This document shows, one piece after another, positions 44,398 through 53,519 of a DNA stretch of 64,000 bases. The notes under the pieces were generated by a model that had not been told where the DNA came from, did not search any database, and saw only the letters and a list, made by a program, of their open reading frames with translations. A program made the position numbers and the translations under genes. Position 1 is the stretch's first letter, and each line of letters opens with the position of its first letter. Source of the DNA: SG8-30 sp963710135 (GTDB taxonomy: Bacteria > Pseudomonadota > Gammaproteobacteria > Steroidobacterales > Steroidobacteraceae); assembly GCA_963710135.1 (NCBI GenBank), contig CAVPYY010000006.1, positions 1 to 64,000 on the forward strand. The letters run 5' to 3'.

Positions 44398-45849
44398 ATG
44401 TCCCACTTCGACATCAAGTCCGCCAAGCGTCCCGACCCCGACAAAGTGCTCGTCGATATCGCCGAGTACGCGCGCAATTACACGGTGCAGAGCGACGTCG
44501 CCTACGACACCGCCCGCTACTGCCTGATGGACACGCTCGCCTGCGGCTTCCAGGCGCTCGCCTACCCCGCCTGCACCCGCCTGCTCGGTCCGGTGGTGCC
44601 CGGCGCGACCATGGTGGGCGGCGCGCGCGTTCCGGGCACCAGTTACGAGCTCGATCCGGTCCGCGCCGCCTTCAACATCGGCGCGATGATCCGCTGGCTC
44701 GATTTCAACGACACCTGGCTCGCCGCGGAGTGGGGACACCCGTCCGACAACCTGGGCGGCATCCTGGCGGTCGCCGACTGGCTGAGCCGCAAGGCGGTGA
44801 CCGAAGGGCGCGAGCCGATGACCGTCCGGGACGTGCTGACCGCCATGATCAAGGCGCACGAGATCCAGGGGGTCACGGCGCTCGAGAATGGCTACAACCG
44901 CGTCGGCCTCGATCACGTGATCCTGGTGCGGGTCGCCAGCACCGCGGTGACGACCGCGATGCTGGGCGGCAGCGTCGAGCAGGTCATCAATGCCGTGTCG
45001 AATGCCTGGATCGACGGCGGCGCACTGCGCACCTATCGTCACGCGCCGAACACCGGCTCGCGCAAGAGCTGGGCGGCCGGCGATGCAACCAGCCGCGCGG
45101 TCTGGCACGCGTTGAACGCGCTGCGCGGCGAGATGGGTTATCCCTCGGCGCTCAGCTCGCCCAAATGGGGCTTCTACGACGTGCTGTTCAAGGGCAAGCC
45201 GTTCGTCTATACGCAGCCGTTTCGCAGCTACGTCATGGAAAACGTGCTGTTCAAGATCAGCTTCCCGGCCGAGTTCCACGCGCAGACCGCGGTCGAGTGC
45301 GCGATGCAGCTGCATCCGCAGGTCGCCGCCCGTCTCGACGAGATCGACAAGATCGTCATCGAGACGCAGGAGCCGGGCGTGCGGATCATCGACAAGACCG
45401 GGCCGCTGGCGAATCCGGCCGACCGCGATCACTGCATCCAGTACATGACCGCCATCCCGCTGATCCACGGCCGTCTGACCGCCGAGGACTACGAGGACAA
45501 GATTGCGAACGATCCGCGCGTCGACGCCCTGCGTGGCCGCATGGAGGTTCGCGAGAATCCGCAGTTCACCAAGGACTACTACGACGCCGACAAGCGCTAC
45601 ATCGGCAACGCGGTGCAGGTCTTCTTCAAGGACGGCAGCAAGACCGAGCGCGTGCAGGTCGACTTTCCCATCGGCCACCGCAAGCGCCGCGAGGAAGGCA
45701 TTCCGGTGCTGGTCAGGAAGTTCGAGCGTTCGGTCGCCGAGGTCTTCGCTCCGGCGCAGACCAAGTCCATCCGCGCGTTGTTCGAGAATCCGGGGCGCCT
45801 GGACGCCATGCCGGTGAACGAGTTCGTGGCGGCGTTCGTCAAGAACTGA
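44398..45849 (+). CDS. prpD: 2-Methylcitrate dehydratase PrpD
   Basis: PrpD dehydrates 2-methylcitrate to 2-methyl-cis-aconitate and can hydrate it onward. The 483-residue MmgE/PrpD protein shows VAYDTARYCLMDTLACGFQA, WLDFNDTWLAAEWGHPSDNL, HEIQGVTALENGYNRVGLDH and SWAAGDATSRAVWHALNALR, all family features. There is no acnD/prpF pair, so the PrpD-only route applies. It lies 50 bases after prpC. Confidence 0.95.
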   Translation: MSHFDIKSAKRPDPDKVLVDIAEYARNYTVQSDVAYDTARYCLMDTLACGFQALAYPACTRLLGPVVPGATMVGGARVPGTSYELDPVRAAFNIGAMIRWLDFNDTWLAAEWGHPSDNLGGILAVADWLSRKAVTEGREPMTVRDVLTAMIKAHEIQGVTALENGYNRVGLDHVILVRVASTAVTTAMLGGSVEQVINAVSNAWIDGGALRTYRHAPNTGSRKSWAAGDATSRAVWHALNALRGEMGYPSALSSPKWGFYDVLFKGKPFVYTQPFRSYVMENVLFKISFPAEFHAQTAVECAMQLHPQVAARLDEIDKIVIETQEPGVRIIDKTGPLANPADRDHCIQYMTAIPLIHGRLTAEDYEDKIANDPRVDALRGRMEVRENPQFTKDYYDADKRYIGNAVQVFFKDGSKTERVQVDFPIGHRKRREEGIPVLVRKFERSVAEVFAPAQTKSIRALFENPGRLDAMPVNEFVAAFVKN

Positions 45850-45897
45850 GCGACGCGACGCCCGAGGCCTGGGCAGCGCGCGACCCCGCGCGTTGCC

Positions 45898-46296
45898 TCA
45901 GTCGCCGAAGATCGAAAGCTGCCCGGCGTCGCCCTTGCCCTTCGACGCCCGGCCCTTGCCCCGCTTGCCGGGCTGGCCACGGCGCCCGACGCCGCGTGCC
46001 GGCTCGGGTCCTCCGGGCAGCTCTGCAACGAATGCGGCGAGTGCCAGGAATGCGGCGGGTTGCACGCTGTAGCGGATGAAGCGGCCCTGCGGGGTCGCCG
46101 CGAGCAGGCCCGCCTGGCTCAGTTCCTTCAGATGGAACGACAGCGTGGAGGCGGGACAGTGCACCGCACTGGCGATCTCGCCGGCGGGCACACCGTCCGG
46201 GTCGCCCTGCACCACCGTTTCTACGATGCGCAGACGCGTCGGTTGCGAGAGCGCTGCGAGCATCGGAGCGAAACGTTCGGTCTTGTCCTTGCTCAT
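45898..46296 (-). CDS. ArsR family transcriptional regulator
   Basis: The 132-residue winged-helix protein has LAALSQPTRLRIVETVVQGD, then GEIASAVHCPASTLSFHLKE, LSQAGLLAATPQGRFIRYSV. The C-terminal tail is basic and Gly-rich. The classic metal-binding ELCVC motif of ArsR is absent; a single cysteine (HCPASTLSFHL) sits in the recognition helix region, so it may sense something other than a metal. It converges on prpD and could regulate the prp genes or the divergent 46569 gene; both are inference. The ATG at 46296 is the start nearest the conserved domain. Confidence 0.88.
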   Translation of the reverse strand: MSKDKTERFAPMLAALSQPTRLRIVETVVQGDPDGVPAGEIASAVHCPASTLSFHLKELSQAGLLAATPQGRFIRYSVQPAAFLALAAFVAELPGGPEPARGVGRRGQPGKRGKGRASKGKGDAGQLSIFGD

Positions 46297-46568
46297 GGCA
46301 GTGTGCCGACCACTGGAGTTAAGTCTTCTAGTATTGTCGAAGCACTCTGCCTTGGCAACGTCGAACGGCGCGGCCTCGGCCATGATTCGAGCGGCGTCGA
46401 GCTATTGCACTTAAGACAAATCACGCTATATTCGGGTCGTACCACGTTGAAGAACCGAAGGATCCTGCCGGCAGACCGTGTTTGGCGTTGGCGGAGCGGT
46501 TCCAGGATGGCGTGAAGCTGTCGCACGCTATCTTGTAAACAAATACAACGGGTTACGGAGGGGATACT
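46297..46568. promoter_or_regulatory. Divergent promoter region, ArsR / small protein
   Basis: This is a 272-bp AT-richer gap between divergent genes. A small perfect inverted repeat TTGTA-AACAAA-TACAA lies at 46534-46549, just before the ribosome binding site (GGAGGGG) of the downstream gene. No further gene is evident. Confidence 0.3.
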
Positions 46569-46916
46569 ATGAGTGCCGCCTGGGAGTCCGTGCATGCCGC
46601 TGTCCGCGAATTGGCTTCTGAAACCTCTATAAAACATCGTCTTACGATTGCTTTCTCGAAACACTTGAGCGAGCTGGACGCAACGGATTTCCCGCCGGCG
46701 GTCCGCAAGGACTTCCAGAGCCTCGCCGCGCGCATGACTGCGGTCAAGCCATTGCGCGGGGAAACCGCGGTGGCCGCTACGGTTCGCAAAATGTCGAACG
46801 TAGAGGCGGGCGACTGTGCGCAGCGCATCGTGGCGCTGCTCAAGGGCATGAACGGTTCCGCGGTTGCCGAAGCGCCCCGCGCGCGTCAGATCGTGTCGAT
46901 GTTCGCCGACGCCTGA
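46569..46916 (+). CDS. Small helical protein of unknown function
   Basis: I do not recognise the family. The 115-residue product is soluble and helical (VRELASETSIKHRLTIAFSK, HLSELDATDFPPAVRKDFQS, GETAVAATVRKMSNVEAGDC) and ends with AEAPRARQIVSMFADA. The codon pattern and a strong ribosome binding site (ACGGAGGGG) support a real gene. The two halves look like a histidine-kinase-independent regulatory or structural module, but no function can be assigned. It converges on the TIR-like gene. Confidence 0.65.
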   Translation: MSAAWESVHAAVRELASETSIKHRLTIAFSKHLSELDATDFPPAVRKDFQSLAARMTAVKPLRGETAVAATVRKMSNVEAGDCAQRIVALLKGMNGSAVAEAPRARQIVSMFADA

Positions 46917-46932
46917 GGCCGATCAGGCCGCG

Positions 46933-47388
46933 TCAGTCGAGCTTGAACTCGACGACGTCCCATCGACCCGTGTCCTCGTGCCTCGCCAGGCGCCGCACGG
47001 CGTCGGCCATGTCGCGCGAGTTCCACGGAATGACCTCGTCGGCCAGCTCCCGCAACTGCGCCGGCAACTTGGCCTCCTGGCCGAAGGACTCCATGAGCAT
47101 CACCGGCTTGTTGCAGGCCTTGGCATAGAGCGCCTGGAACTCGACGAGGGCGTGGTCCTGGTCGTACAGGCTCGCCAGCATCACGACGATCTCCGCATTG
47201 GCCATCTGCTTGCGCAGATGCTCCTTGACGCCCTCCTTGTCGGCCTTGGGCGGCGGGTCGTCCGGCGTGCTGAGATTGGTATAGAAGAAGTTCGGCGCGC
47301 TCTCCAGGTACTCGAACACCCGCAGGTACTCGTCGTCGGGCGCATACAGGTGGCTGACGAACACTCTGATCGGATTGTCCTGCGACAC
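46933..47388 (-). CDS. ThsB/MTH538 TIR-like domain protein
   Basis: The 151-residue protein is a single TIR-like domain: IRVFVSHLYAPDDEYLRVFE at strand A, FFYTNLSTPDD, LRKQMANAEIVVMLASLYDQ and KPVMLMESFGQEAKLPAQL, ending DEVIPWNSRDMADAVRRLAR. This order (VFxSH, then the WN near the end) matches the MTH538/ThsB TIR-like family, whose defence members make NAD-derived signals in Thoeris. No ThsA-type partner is adjacent. The GTG at 47388 is chosen because the family begins a few residues before VFVSH; an ATG at 47448 would run into the divergent promoter. Confidence 0.75.
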   Translation of the reverse strand: MSQDNPIRVFVSHLYAPDDEYLRVFEYLESAPNFFYTNLSTPDDPPPKADKEGVKEHLRKQMANAEIVVMLASLYDQDHALVEFQALYAKACNKPVMLMESFGQEAKLPAQLRELADEVIPWNSRDMADAVRRLARHEDTGRWDVVEFKLD

Positions 47389-47481
47389 GGTTGCCCCCGA
47401 GGTGACCGGCCCGCGACATAGAGCATGTTGCGGCGCGCTAAAGGCCATAGAATATGATGTTTTCAACAGGCTCGCACCCGC

Positions 47482-48261
47482 ATGCGCCTCGTGGCCTACA
47501 ACATCCGCTATGCGACCGGCACCGGCCCGGCGTTTCACCTGCCGCTGCCCGGCGCCGGCTATCTCCGTTCCAGCCCGCAGGTGCTCGAGAAGATCACGGC
47601 TTTCCTGAAGGCCCGCAACCCGGACATCATCGGTCTCATCGAAGTCGACATGGGTTCGATACGCACCGGGATGGTCAACCAGGTGCGCTACATCGCCGAC
47701 CACCTCGGGCACTACTCCGCCTACCAGTGCAAGTACGGCGAGGACTCGATCAACCAGCTGGTGCCGATCGTACGCAAGCAGGGCAACGCGTTCCTCGCCG
47801 CTCCGCGGGTTCATGGCGAGCGATTCCATTACTTCGACGCCGGCATCAAGCGGCTGATCATCGAGCTGGAACTGGATGACCTGGCCGTCTTTCTCGTGCA
47901 CCTGTCGCTCAAGTTCCGCCACCGCCAGCTGCAGCTGCGCCATCTCCATCAGCTGATCAAGGCGCAGTCCAAGCCGGTCATCGTGGCCGGCGACTTCAAT
48001 ACCTTCTGGGGCGACCACGAGATCTACCTGTTCATGCAGGCGGCGGGGCTGAAGAGCGCGAACACCGAAGGCAAGCCCTCGTACCCGAGCCGCTGGCCGC
48101 GCAAGGAACTGGACTTCATCCTCTACGGCGCCGGCATCGAGCCGACCGGATTCGAAGTGCCCGCGGTGCAGTACTCCGATCACCTGCCGCTGGTATTCGA
48201 CTTCGAGGTAACCGGCGCACCCGTCAGGCCGCGCGCACGCAGCAGCGCCGAGCACGCCTGA
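47482..48261 (+). CDS. Endonuclease/exonuclease/phosphatase family protein
   Basis: The 259-residue protein has the EEP fold: MRLVAYNIRYATG, DIIGLIEVDMGS with the metal-ligand glutamate, IVAGDFNTFWGDHE and the C-terminal SDHLPLVFDFEV with the catalytic histidine. Members cut DNA, RNA or phosphoinositides; the substrate is not clear. It diverges from the TIR-like gene by 93 bases and precedes the FadJ-like gene. There is no signal peptide. Confidence 0.88.
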   Translation: MRLVAYNIRYATGTGPAFHLPLPGAGYLRSSPQVLEKITAFLKARNPDIIGLIEVDMGSIRTGMVNQVRYIADHLGHYSAYQCKYGEDSINQLVPIVRKQGNAFLAAPRVHGERFHYFDAGIKRLIIELELDDLAVFLVHLSLKFRHRQLQLRHLHQLIKAQSKPVIVAGDFNTFWGDHEIYLFMQAAGLKSANTEGKPSYPSRWPRKELDFILYGAGIEPTGFEVPAVQYSDHLPLVFDFEVTGAPVRPRARSSAEHA

Positions 48262-48286
48262 CGGACTTCGCCCAGGGAGAACTCCG

Positions 48287-50324
48287 ATGACCCAGAACTT
48301 CAAGCACTGGTCGCTCGACATCGCGGCAGACGCGGTCGCCTCGCTGGTCCTCGACCGGCAGGGCGCGTCCACCAACACGCTGGGCCGCGAGGTGATGATG
48401 GAACTCGACCAGCGGCTCGCCGAGCTCGAGCAGGCGCGGCCGCGCGCGGTCGTGCTGCGCTCGGCGAAGGCGAACGGTTTCGTCGCCGGTGCGGACATCA
48501 CGGAATTCACTGGCCTGCAGGACGAACAGCAGGCCTACGAACTGGTGCGCGCCGGGCAGCGCGTGCTCGACCGCCTGGAGGCGCTGCCCTGCCCGACCGT
48601 CGCGGCGATACACGGCTTCGCGCTGGGCGGCGGGCTCGAACTGGCGCTGGCCTGCCGCTATCGCGTGGCGGCCGACGACGGCCGTCTGGCGCTCGGTCTG
48701 CCCGAGGTCATGCTGGGGATTCACCCGGGCTTCGGCGGCACGGTCCGCGCCCCGCGCCTGATCGGCGCTCCGGCCGCTCTCGATCTCATGCTGACCGGGC
48801 GGACGTTGCGCGCCGAGCGGGCGCTGAAGCTCGGTCTGGTGGACCGGCTGGTGCCGCTCGAGCGACTGGCCGACGCGGCGCGCGACATGGCGCTGGCCGC
48901 GCCCGCCGCGCACCGCCCGCCGCTGTTGCAGCGGCTCTTGTCGCTTCCCGGCCTGCGCTCCTACGTCGGCGGGCAGACCCGCAAGCAGGTCGGGCGCAGG
49001 GCCCGCGAGGACCACTACCCGGCGCCGTACGCGATCGTGCGGCTGTGGGAGATGTACGGCGCGCGCAGCGACCAGGCCTATGAGGCCGAGGCACGCTCGA
49101 TCGCACGATTGTTCCTGACGCCGACCTCCCGCAGCCTGGTGCGCGTCTTCTTCCTGCAGGAACGGCTGAAGGCGCTGGGAGGCCGGGAGGCGCGCCGCTT
49201 CGAGCGCGTGCACGTGGTCGGCGCAGGCGTCATGGGTGGCGACATCGCCGCCTGGTGCGCGTACCGCGGCCTGCAGGTCACGTTGCAGGACCGTGAGCTG
49301 CGCTTCGTTCAACCGGCGCTCGAGCGGGCCGGCGCGTTCTTCGACAAGCGCTGCCGCCGCCCCGGCGAAGCCGACGCGTGCCGCGCACGACTGCAGGCCG
49401 ACGTCGCCGGCGACGGTGTGGCCGGAGCCGACCTCGTCATCGAGGCGATCTTCGAGAACGCCGAGGCCAAGCGCGAGCTGTACGCGCAACTCGAGCCGCG
49501 CATGAAGCCGGGCGCGTTGCTGGCCAGCAATACCTCGAGCATCGTGCTCGAGGAACTCACGGCGGGACTGGCGGATCCGCGGCGCTTCTTCGGGCTGCAC
49601 TTCTTCAATCCGGTGGCGAAGATGATGCTGGTCGAGATCGTGCGGGGGCGCGACACCAGCGACGACTGCGCCCGGGACGGCATTGCCTTTACGCGGCAGC
49701 TGGACAAGCTGCCCCTCCCCTGCGCCAGCGCGCCCGGCTTCGCGGTGAATCGCATCCTCATGCCGTACATGACCGAGGCGATGTTCGCCGCCGAGGAAGG
49801 CATGCCGCTCGCGGTGATCGACCGGGCGGCGACCGACTTCGGCATGCCGATGGGTCCGGTCGAGCTGGCCGACACCGTCGGCCTCGACGTCGCCATGCAC
49901 GTCGGCCGGATCCTGGCCGAGGCGTTCTCGCGCGAGGCCCCGGCGGGCGTCAAGCGACTGGTCGACGCCGGGCATCTGGGGCGCAAGTCCGGCAAGGGCT
50001 ATTACGAATGGCGTGACGGCAAGGCGGTCAAGCCGCCCGCGGATGCCCCGGTCCCGCGAGGACCTGCAGGACCGCCTGGTGCTGCAGTACCTCAACGAAG
50101 CGGTGGCCTGCCTGCGGGAGGGCGTCGTCGCGGACGCCGATTTGCTCGATGCCGGTATGATTTTCGGGACCGGCTTCGCACCGTTTCGCGGCGGGCCGCT
50201 GCACTATGCGAAACAGCGCGGGGTGGAGGCCATCGTGGCGCGGCTCGGGGAACTCGAGAGCCGCTACGGGACACGGTTCCACCCGGACCCCGGCTGGCGC
50301 ACCCTGCCGGCGTTGCGGGACTGA
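48287..50324 (+). pseudogene. fadJ: FadJ/FadB-type beta-oxidation enzyme, frameshifted
   Basis: This is a bifunctional enoyl-CoA hydratase / 3-hydroxyacyl-CoA dehydrogenase. The N-terminal crotonase part has GFVAGADITEFTGL and IHGFALGGGLELALACRYRV. The NAD domain begins HVVGAGVMGGDIAAWCAYRG and continues ASNTSSIVLEEL, RFFGLHFFNPVAKMMLVEIV. The frame changes near 50041-50057: GYYEWRDGKAVKPP in frame one, then EDLQDRLVLQYLNEAVACLR and MIFGTGFAPFRGGPL in the next. Removing one base gives about 678 residues. The C-terminal domain is complete, so a sequence error is likely. Confidence 0.92.
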
Positions 50325-50392
50325 GCGCTGTGCTACATTGCCGCGCAAAATCGTGGAACGCGGACGAGTCGTCCGGTCCCGGGTGGAGCTGA

Positions 50393-51451
50393 ATGGACGA
50401 GAAACCGACCGACCTGGGGACACTGCGGGCCTTCGCGCCGCTCGACGGCATGAAGACCGACAATCTCCATGCCCTGGCCCGCAAGACCACCGTCCGCACC
50501 CTCGATGCCGGCCGCGTCCTGTTCAAGGAAGGCGAGAACGACAAACGGACGTTCTATGTCGTATCCGGCGAGCTGGAACTCGTCGCCGGCGATCGCAAGG
50601 TCGGTGTGGTCAAGGGCGGCACGCCGGAGGCGCGCAACCCCGTGGCGCCCGGCCAGCCGCGACGTTTCTCGGCGCGGGCGCTGACCGAGATCCAGTTCAT
50701 CTCGATGGACACCGAGATGCTCGACGTGCTGCTCACCTGGGACCAGACCGGTACCTACGAGGTCTCGGAGATTTCAAATGATGGCGGTGGCAGCGACGAC
50801 TGGATGACGGTGCTGCTGCAGACGAAGGCCTTCCACAGAATCCCGCCGGCGAACATCCAGGCGCTGTTCCTGCGCATGGAGCGGGTGAACTGCAAGGCCG
50901 GTGACGTGATCATCAAGCAGGGCGACGAGGGCGACTACTTCTACGTGGTGACGCGCGGCAAGTGCCTGGTGACACGCGAGACGCCGCTCAACCGCGAGGG
51001 CATCAAGCTGGCCGAGCTCGGCGCCGGCGAGTCGTTCGGCGAGGAAGCGTTGATCTCCGAGACCAAGCGCAACGCGACCGTGACGATGTTGACCGACGGC
51101 TCGCTGATGCGGCTCAACAAGGATGACTTCATCGCGCTGCTGAACGAGCCCCTGTTGCACTGGGTCGACCTCGAACATGCGAACGAGCTGGTGGCGCGCG
51201 GCGCGCGCTGGCTGGACGTGCGCCTGCCCAGCGAGTACGAGGTCTTCCACATGGACGGCGCGCTCAGCCTGCCGCTGTACTTCATACGCATGAAGCTGAA
51301 GACCCTCGACACCGCGGTTCCCTACGTGCTGGTCTGCGACAGTGGGCGGCGCAGCTCGGCGGCCGCGTTCCTGTTGAGCGAGCGCGGCTACGAGGCCTAC
51401 TGCCTGAAGGGCGGGCTGACCGGCAATCGCCTCGGGCCAGCCGGCGGCTGA
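50393..51451 (+). CDS. Tandem cNMP-binding domains plus rhodanese
   Basis: The 352-residue protein has two cyclic nucleotide-binding-like domains. The first, at about 10-125, is degenerate (FKEGENDKRTFYVVSGELEL). The second, at about 135-255, has KQGDEGDYFYVVTRGKCLVT and LGAGESFGEEALISETKRNA. A rhodanese domain follows (ARWLDVRLPSEYEVFHMDGA and the active-site loop VCDSGRRSSAAAFLLSERGY, with the catalytic cysteine). The combination suggests sulfur transfer gated by a nucleotide signal. There is no membrane segment. It starts 68 bases after the fad gene. Confidence 0.88.
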   Translation: MDEKPTDLGTLRAFAPLDGMKTDNLHALARKTTVRTLDAGRVLFKEGENDKRTFYVVSGELELVAGDRKVGVVKGGTPEARNPVAPGQPRRFSARALTEIQFISMDTEMLDVLLTWDQTGTYEVSEISNDGGGSDDWMTVLLQTKAFHRIPPANIQALFLRMERVNCKAGDVIIKQGDEGDYFYVVTRGKCLVTRETPLNREGIKLAELGAGESFGEEALISETKRNATVTMLTDGSLMRLNKDDFIALLNEPLLHWVDLEHANELVARGARWLDVRLPSEYEVFHMDGALSLPLYFIRMKLKTLDTAVPYVLVCDSGRRSSAAAFLLSERGYEAYCLKGGLTGNRLGPAGG

Positions 51452-51465
51452 GGCCCCGGCACCCG

Positions 51466-51816
51466 CTACATCGTGTGGGTGGGCTTGTCCCCGCCCAGCG
51501 CACCCGCCAGGTAGGACTCGATCTTCTTCTGCGTTGCGCCGCGGTCCTGCTCGCTGAACTGCACCCCGATGCCCGCGGTACGCTTGCCCTGGGCGCCTTT
51601 CGGCGTGACCCAGATGACCCGCCCCGCCACCGGCAGCTTCTCGTCCTCGCCCATCAGGTTGAGGAGCATGAAGACCTCGTCACCGAGGCGGTAACTGCTG
51701 TTGGTGGGGATGAACAGCCCGCCATTGCGCACGAACGGCATGTAGGCCAGGTACAGGGCGCTCTTGTCCTTGATCGTCAGCGTGAGCAGTCCGGGCTTGG
51801 TCGAAGGGGATCGCAT
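51466..51816 (-). CDS. pilZ: Type IV pilus assembly protein PilZ
   Basis: The 116-residue protein has the PilZ beta-barrel: LYLAYMPFVRNGGLFIPTNS, LGDEVFMLLNLMGEDEKLPV, AGRVIWVTPKGAQGKRTAGI and GVQF. The c-di-GMP motif RxxxR is absent, as in the Xanthomonas and Pseudomonas PilZ proteins that act by binding PilB and FimX. Its place directly after holB is the standard gammaproteobacterial arrangement. Confidence 0.93.
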   Translation of the reverse strand: MRSPSTKPGLLTLTIKDKSALYLAYMPFVRNGGLFIPTNSSYRLGDEVFMLLNLMGEDEKLPVAGRVIWVTPKGAQGKRTAGIGVQFSEQDRGATQKKIESYLAGALGGDKPTHTM

Positions 51817-51823
51817 GTTCAGG

Positions 51824-52876
51824 TCAGGTCTCCATGCGCCCGCCGCCGCGGCCGGCGCAGGCCTCGGCCAGGCAGATCATCAGGTCCTCGAACAACAACT
51901 GGGTGTTGAGCGAGGTTTCCAGGACCGCGCGCGCGGCCCTGATCCGGTCCAGCAGGTTGAACGCTGCCCTTATGTTCATCGGGGCGGGTCCCTTTGGCAA
52001 GCGGTCCCCGCCGGAAACGCGCGCTGCGTCTACCGCCATGGTGAGCTCGCGAATCTGCTCGACCGTCCAGGCCTCCAGCCAGGCCAGCCGGTCGGCCGGG
52101 CGGTCCTGAAACCACACCTGGGCGAGCTGCAGGGGATCCAGCGCCTGGCGGCTGCCGGCTTCGAGTGCAGCGGCCATCGAGCCGGGCAGATCGCCCATGC
52201 CGCCGCGCGCCAGCTCGACGGCGCGTACCGGGCCGCCCCCAGCCAGCGCCAGCAGTGCCTGCCAATCGCTACGGGCCTCGACCTGGTCGAGCCAGGCCAG
52301 CGCCACGTCCGTGGCCGGTAGCCGCACGCTCAGCCGCTGGCAGCGGCTGATGACCGTGCGCGGCAGTCGATCCAGGCGATTGGCCACCAGCACCAGCAGG
52401 GTCTCCCTCGAAGGTTCCTCAAGAGTCTTGAGTAAAGCATTGAATGAACTGGTGTTCATCCGATCCGCCGGGTCGATCACTGCGACCTTCCGCCGGCCCC
52501 TGAAACTGGTCAGCGCGAGACCGGCGGTCACTTCGCGGATCTGGTCGACCTTCAGCACTTTGGACGAGTCTTCCAGTTCAACAGAAACGAAATCGGGGTG
52601 ATTGGCCGCCAGGAACAGCTTGCAGGCGGTACACGTTCCACAGGGTGCCGCAGCGGGCTCCTGGTCGCACAGCGCCAGCTGCGCGGCCCACCATCCCAGC
52701 GCGGATTCACCACAGCCCGCCGGGGCGAGCACCAGCAGCGCGTGTGGCAGCCGGCCCGCGGCAAGCGCCGCGCGCAGCTGCTCGCGGCTGTCTGCCAGCC
52801 ATGGCGCGGCGGCCGGCGCCAGCCGCTCCGGCACCGGCGTCGTCACGGACTCGACAGGCTTAGCGGTGCGCGCCAC
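51824..52876 (-). CDS. holB: DNA polymerase III subunit delta'
   Basis: HolB is part of the clamp loader. The 350-residue protein has the degenerate P-loop LVLAPAGCGESALGWWAAQL and a zinc module starting at CDQEP and continuing CGTCTACKLFLAANHPDF. The AAA+ core includes KVAVIDPADRMNTSSFNALL with KTLEEPSRETLLVLVANR, then RTVISRCQRL. It overlaps the tmk stop by 17 bases. All motifs are intact. Confidence 0.94.
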   Translation of the reverse strand: MARTAKPVESVTTPVPERLAPAAAPWLADSREQLRAALAAGRLPHALLVLAPAGCGESALGWWAAQLALCDQEPAAAPCGTCTACKLFLAANHPDFVSVELEDSSKVLKVDQIREVTAGLALTSFRGRRKVAVIDPADRMNTSSFNALLKTLEEPSRETLLVLVANRLDRLPRTVISRCQRLSVRLPATDVALAWLDQVEARSDWQALLALAGGGPVRAVELARGGMGDLPGSMAAALEAGSRQALDPLQLAQVWFQDRPADRLAWLEAWTVEQIRELTMAVDAARVSGGDRLPKGPAPMNIRAAFNLLDRIRAARAVLETSLNTQLLFEDLMICLAEACAGRGGGRMET

Positions 52877-53519
52877 GGGCGGCCTCCAGCAGCCGGTCCA
52901 GTTCGAGCGCCACGGCGGTCGCCACCTGTTCCACGGTAGCGCCTGCGTCGAGGCGCCGGACCCGGTCCGGCTCGCGCGCCAGTATCGCGAGATACCCGCT
53001 GCGTACCCGCTCGAAGAACGCCGCCCGCTCGGATTCGAAGCGATCGCTCGTTCCGCCGCGGGACCGCGCGCGGGCCAGTCCGACCTCGACCGGCGCGTCG
53101 AGGAGCAGCGTCAGGTCGGGCCTGCGCCCTCGCTGTGCGATCCGCTCCAGGACACGGATGTCCGCCAGCGGAACGCCGCGACCGGCGCCCTGGTAGGCCT
53201 CGGTGGCATCGGTGAAGCGATCACACAGCACCCATTGCCCCTTGGCCAGGGCCGGTTCGATCAGGTTGTCGAGGTGAATGGCGCGGGCCGTGAACATCAG
53301 CAGCAGTTCCGACACGCCGTCGATGGCCTCGTCCTGCGGCTCCAGGGCGAGCCGGCGCAGCTGTTCCGCGACCGGTGTGCCGCCCGGTTCCCGGGTCACG
53401 ACCACGGCGACGCCGCGCGACTCCAGATGGCGCGCGGCGGCCTTGATCTGCGTCGACTTGCCGACGCCCTCGATGCCCTCGAACGTGATGAAGCGTCCCG
53501 CCACGTCAGGATCCCCCAT
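52860..53519 (-). CDS. tmk: Thymidylate kinase
   Basis: Phosphorylates dTMP to dTDP. The 219-residue enzyme has the P-loop FEGIEGVGKSTQ, the TREPGGTPVAEQLR motif, CDRFTDATEAYQGAGRG, and the LID region GLARARSRGGTSDRFESERA. The arginine pattern places it with the E. coli type. The ATG at 53519 lies within the end of mltG (14-base overlap). Confidence 0.95.
   Translation of the reverse strand: MGDPDVAGRFITFEGIEGVGKSTQIKAAARHLESRGVAVVVTREPGGTPVAEQLRRLALEPQDEAIDGVSELLLMFTARAIHLDNLIEPALAKGQWVLCDRFTDATEAYQGAGRGVPLADIRVLERIAQRGRRPDLTLLLDAPVEVGLARARSRGGTSDRFESERAAFFERVRSGYLAILAREPDRVRRLDAGATVEQVATAVALELDRLLEAARGAHR

Noticed and set aside
46933..48510. 525-codon minus frame joining the TIR-like protein to a long N-terminal part
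   Set aside because: The N-terminal part is antisense to the EEP nuclease gene, which has intact catalytic motifs; only the last 151 codons are real.
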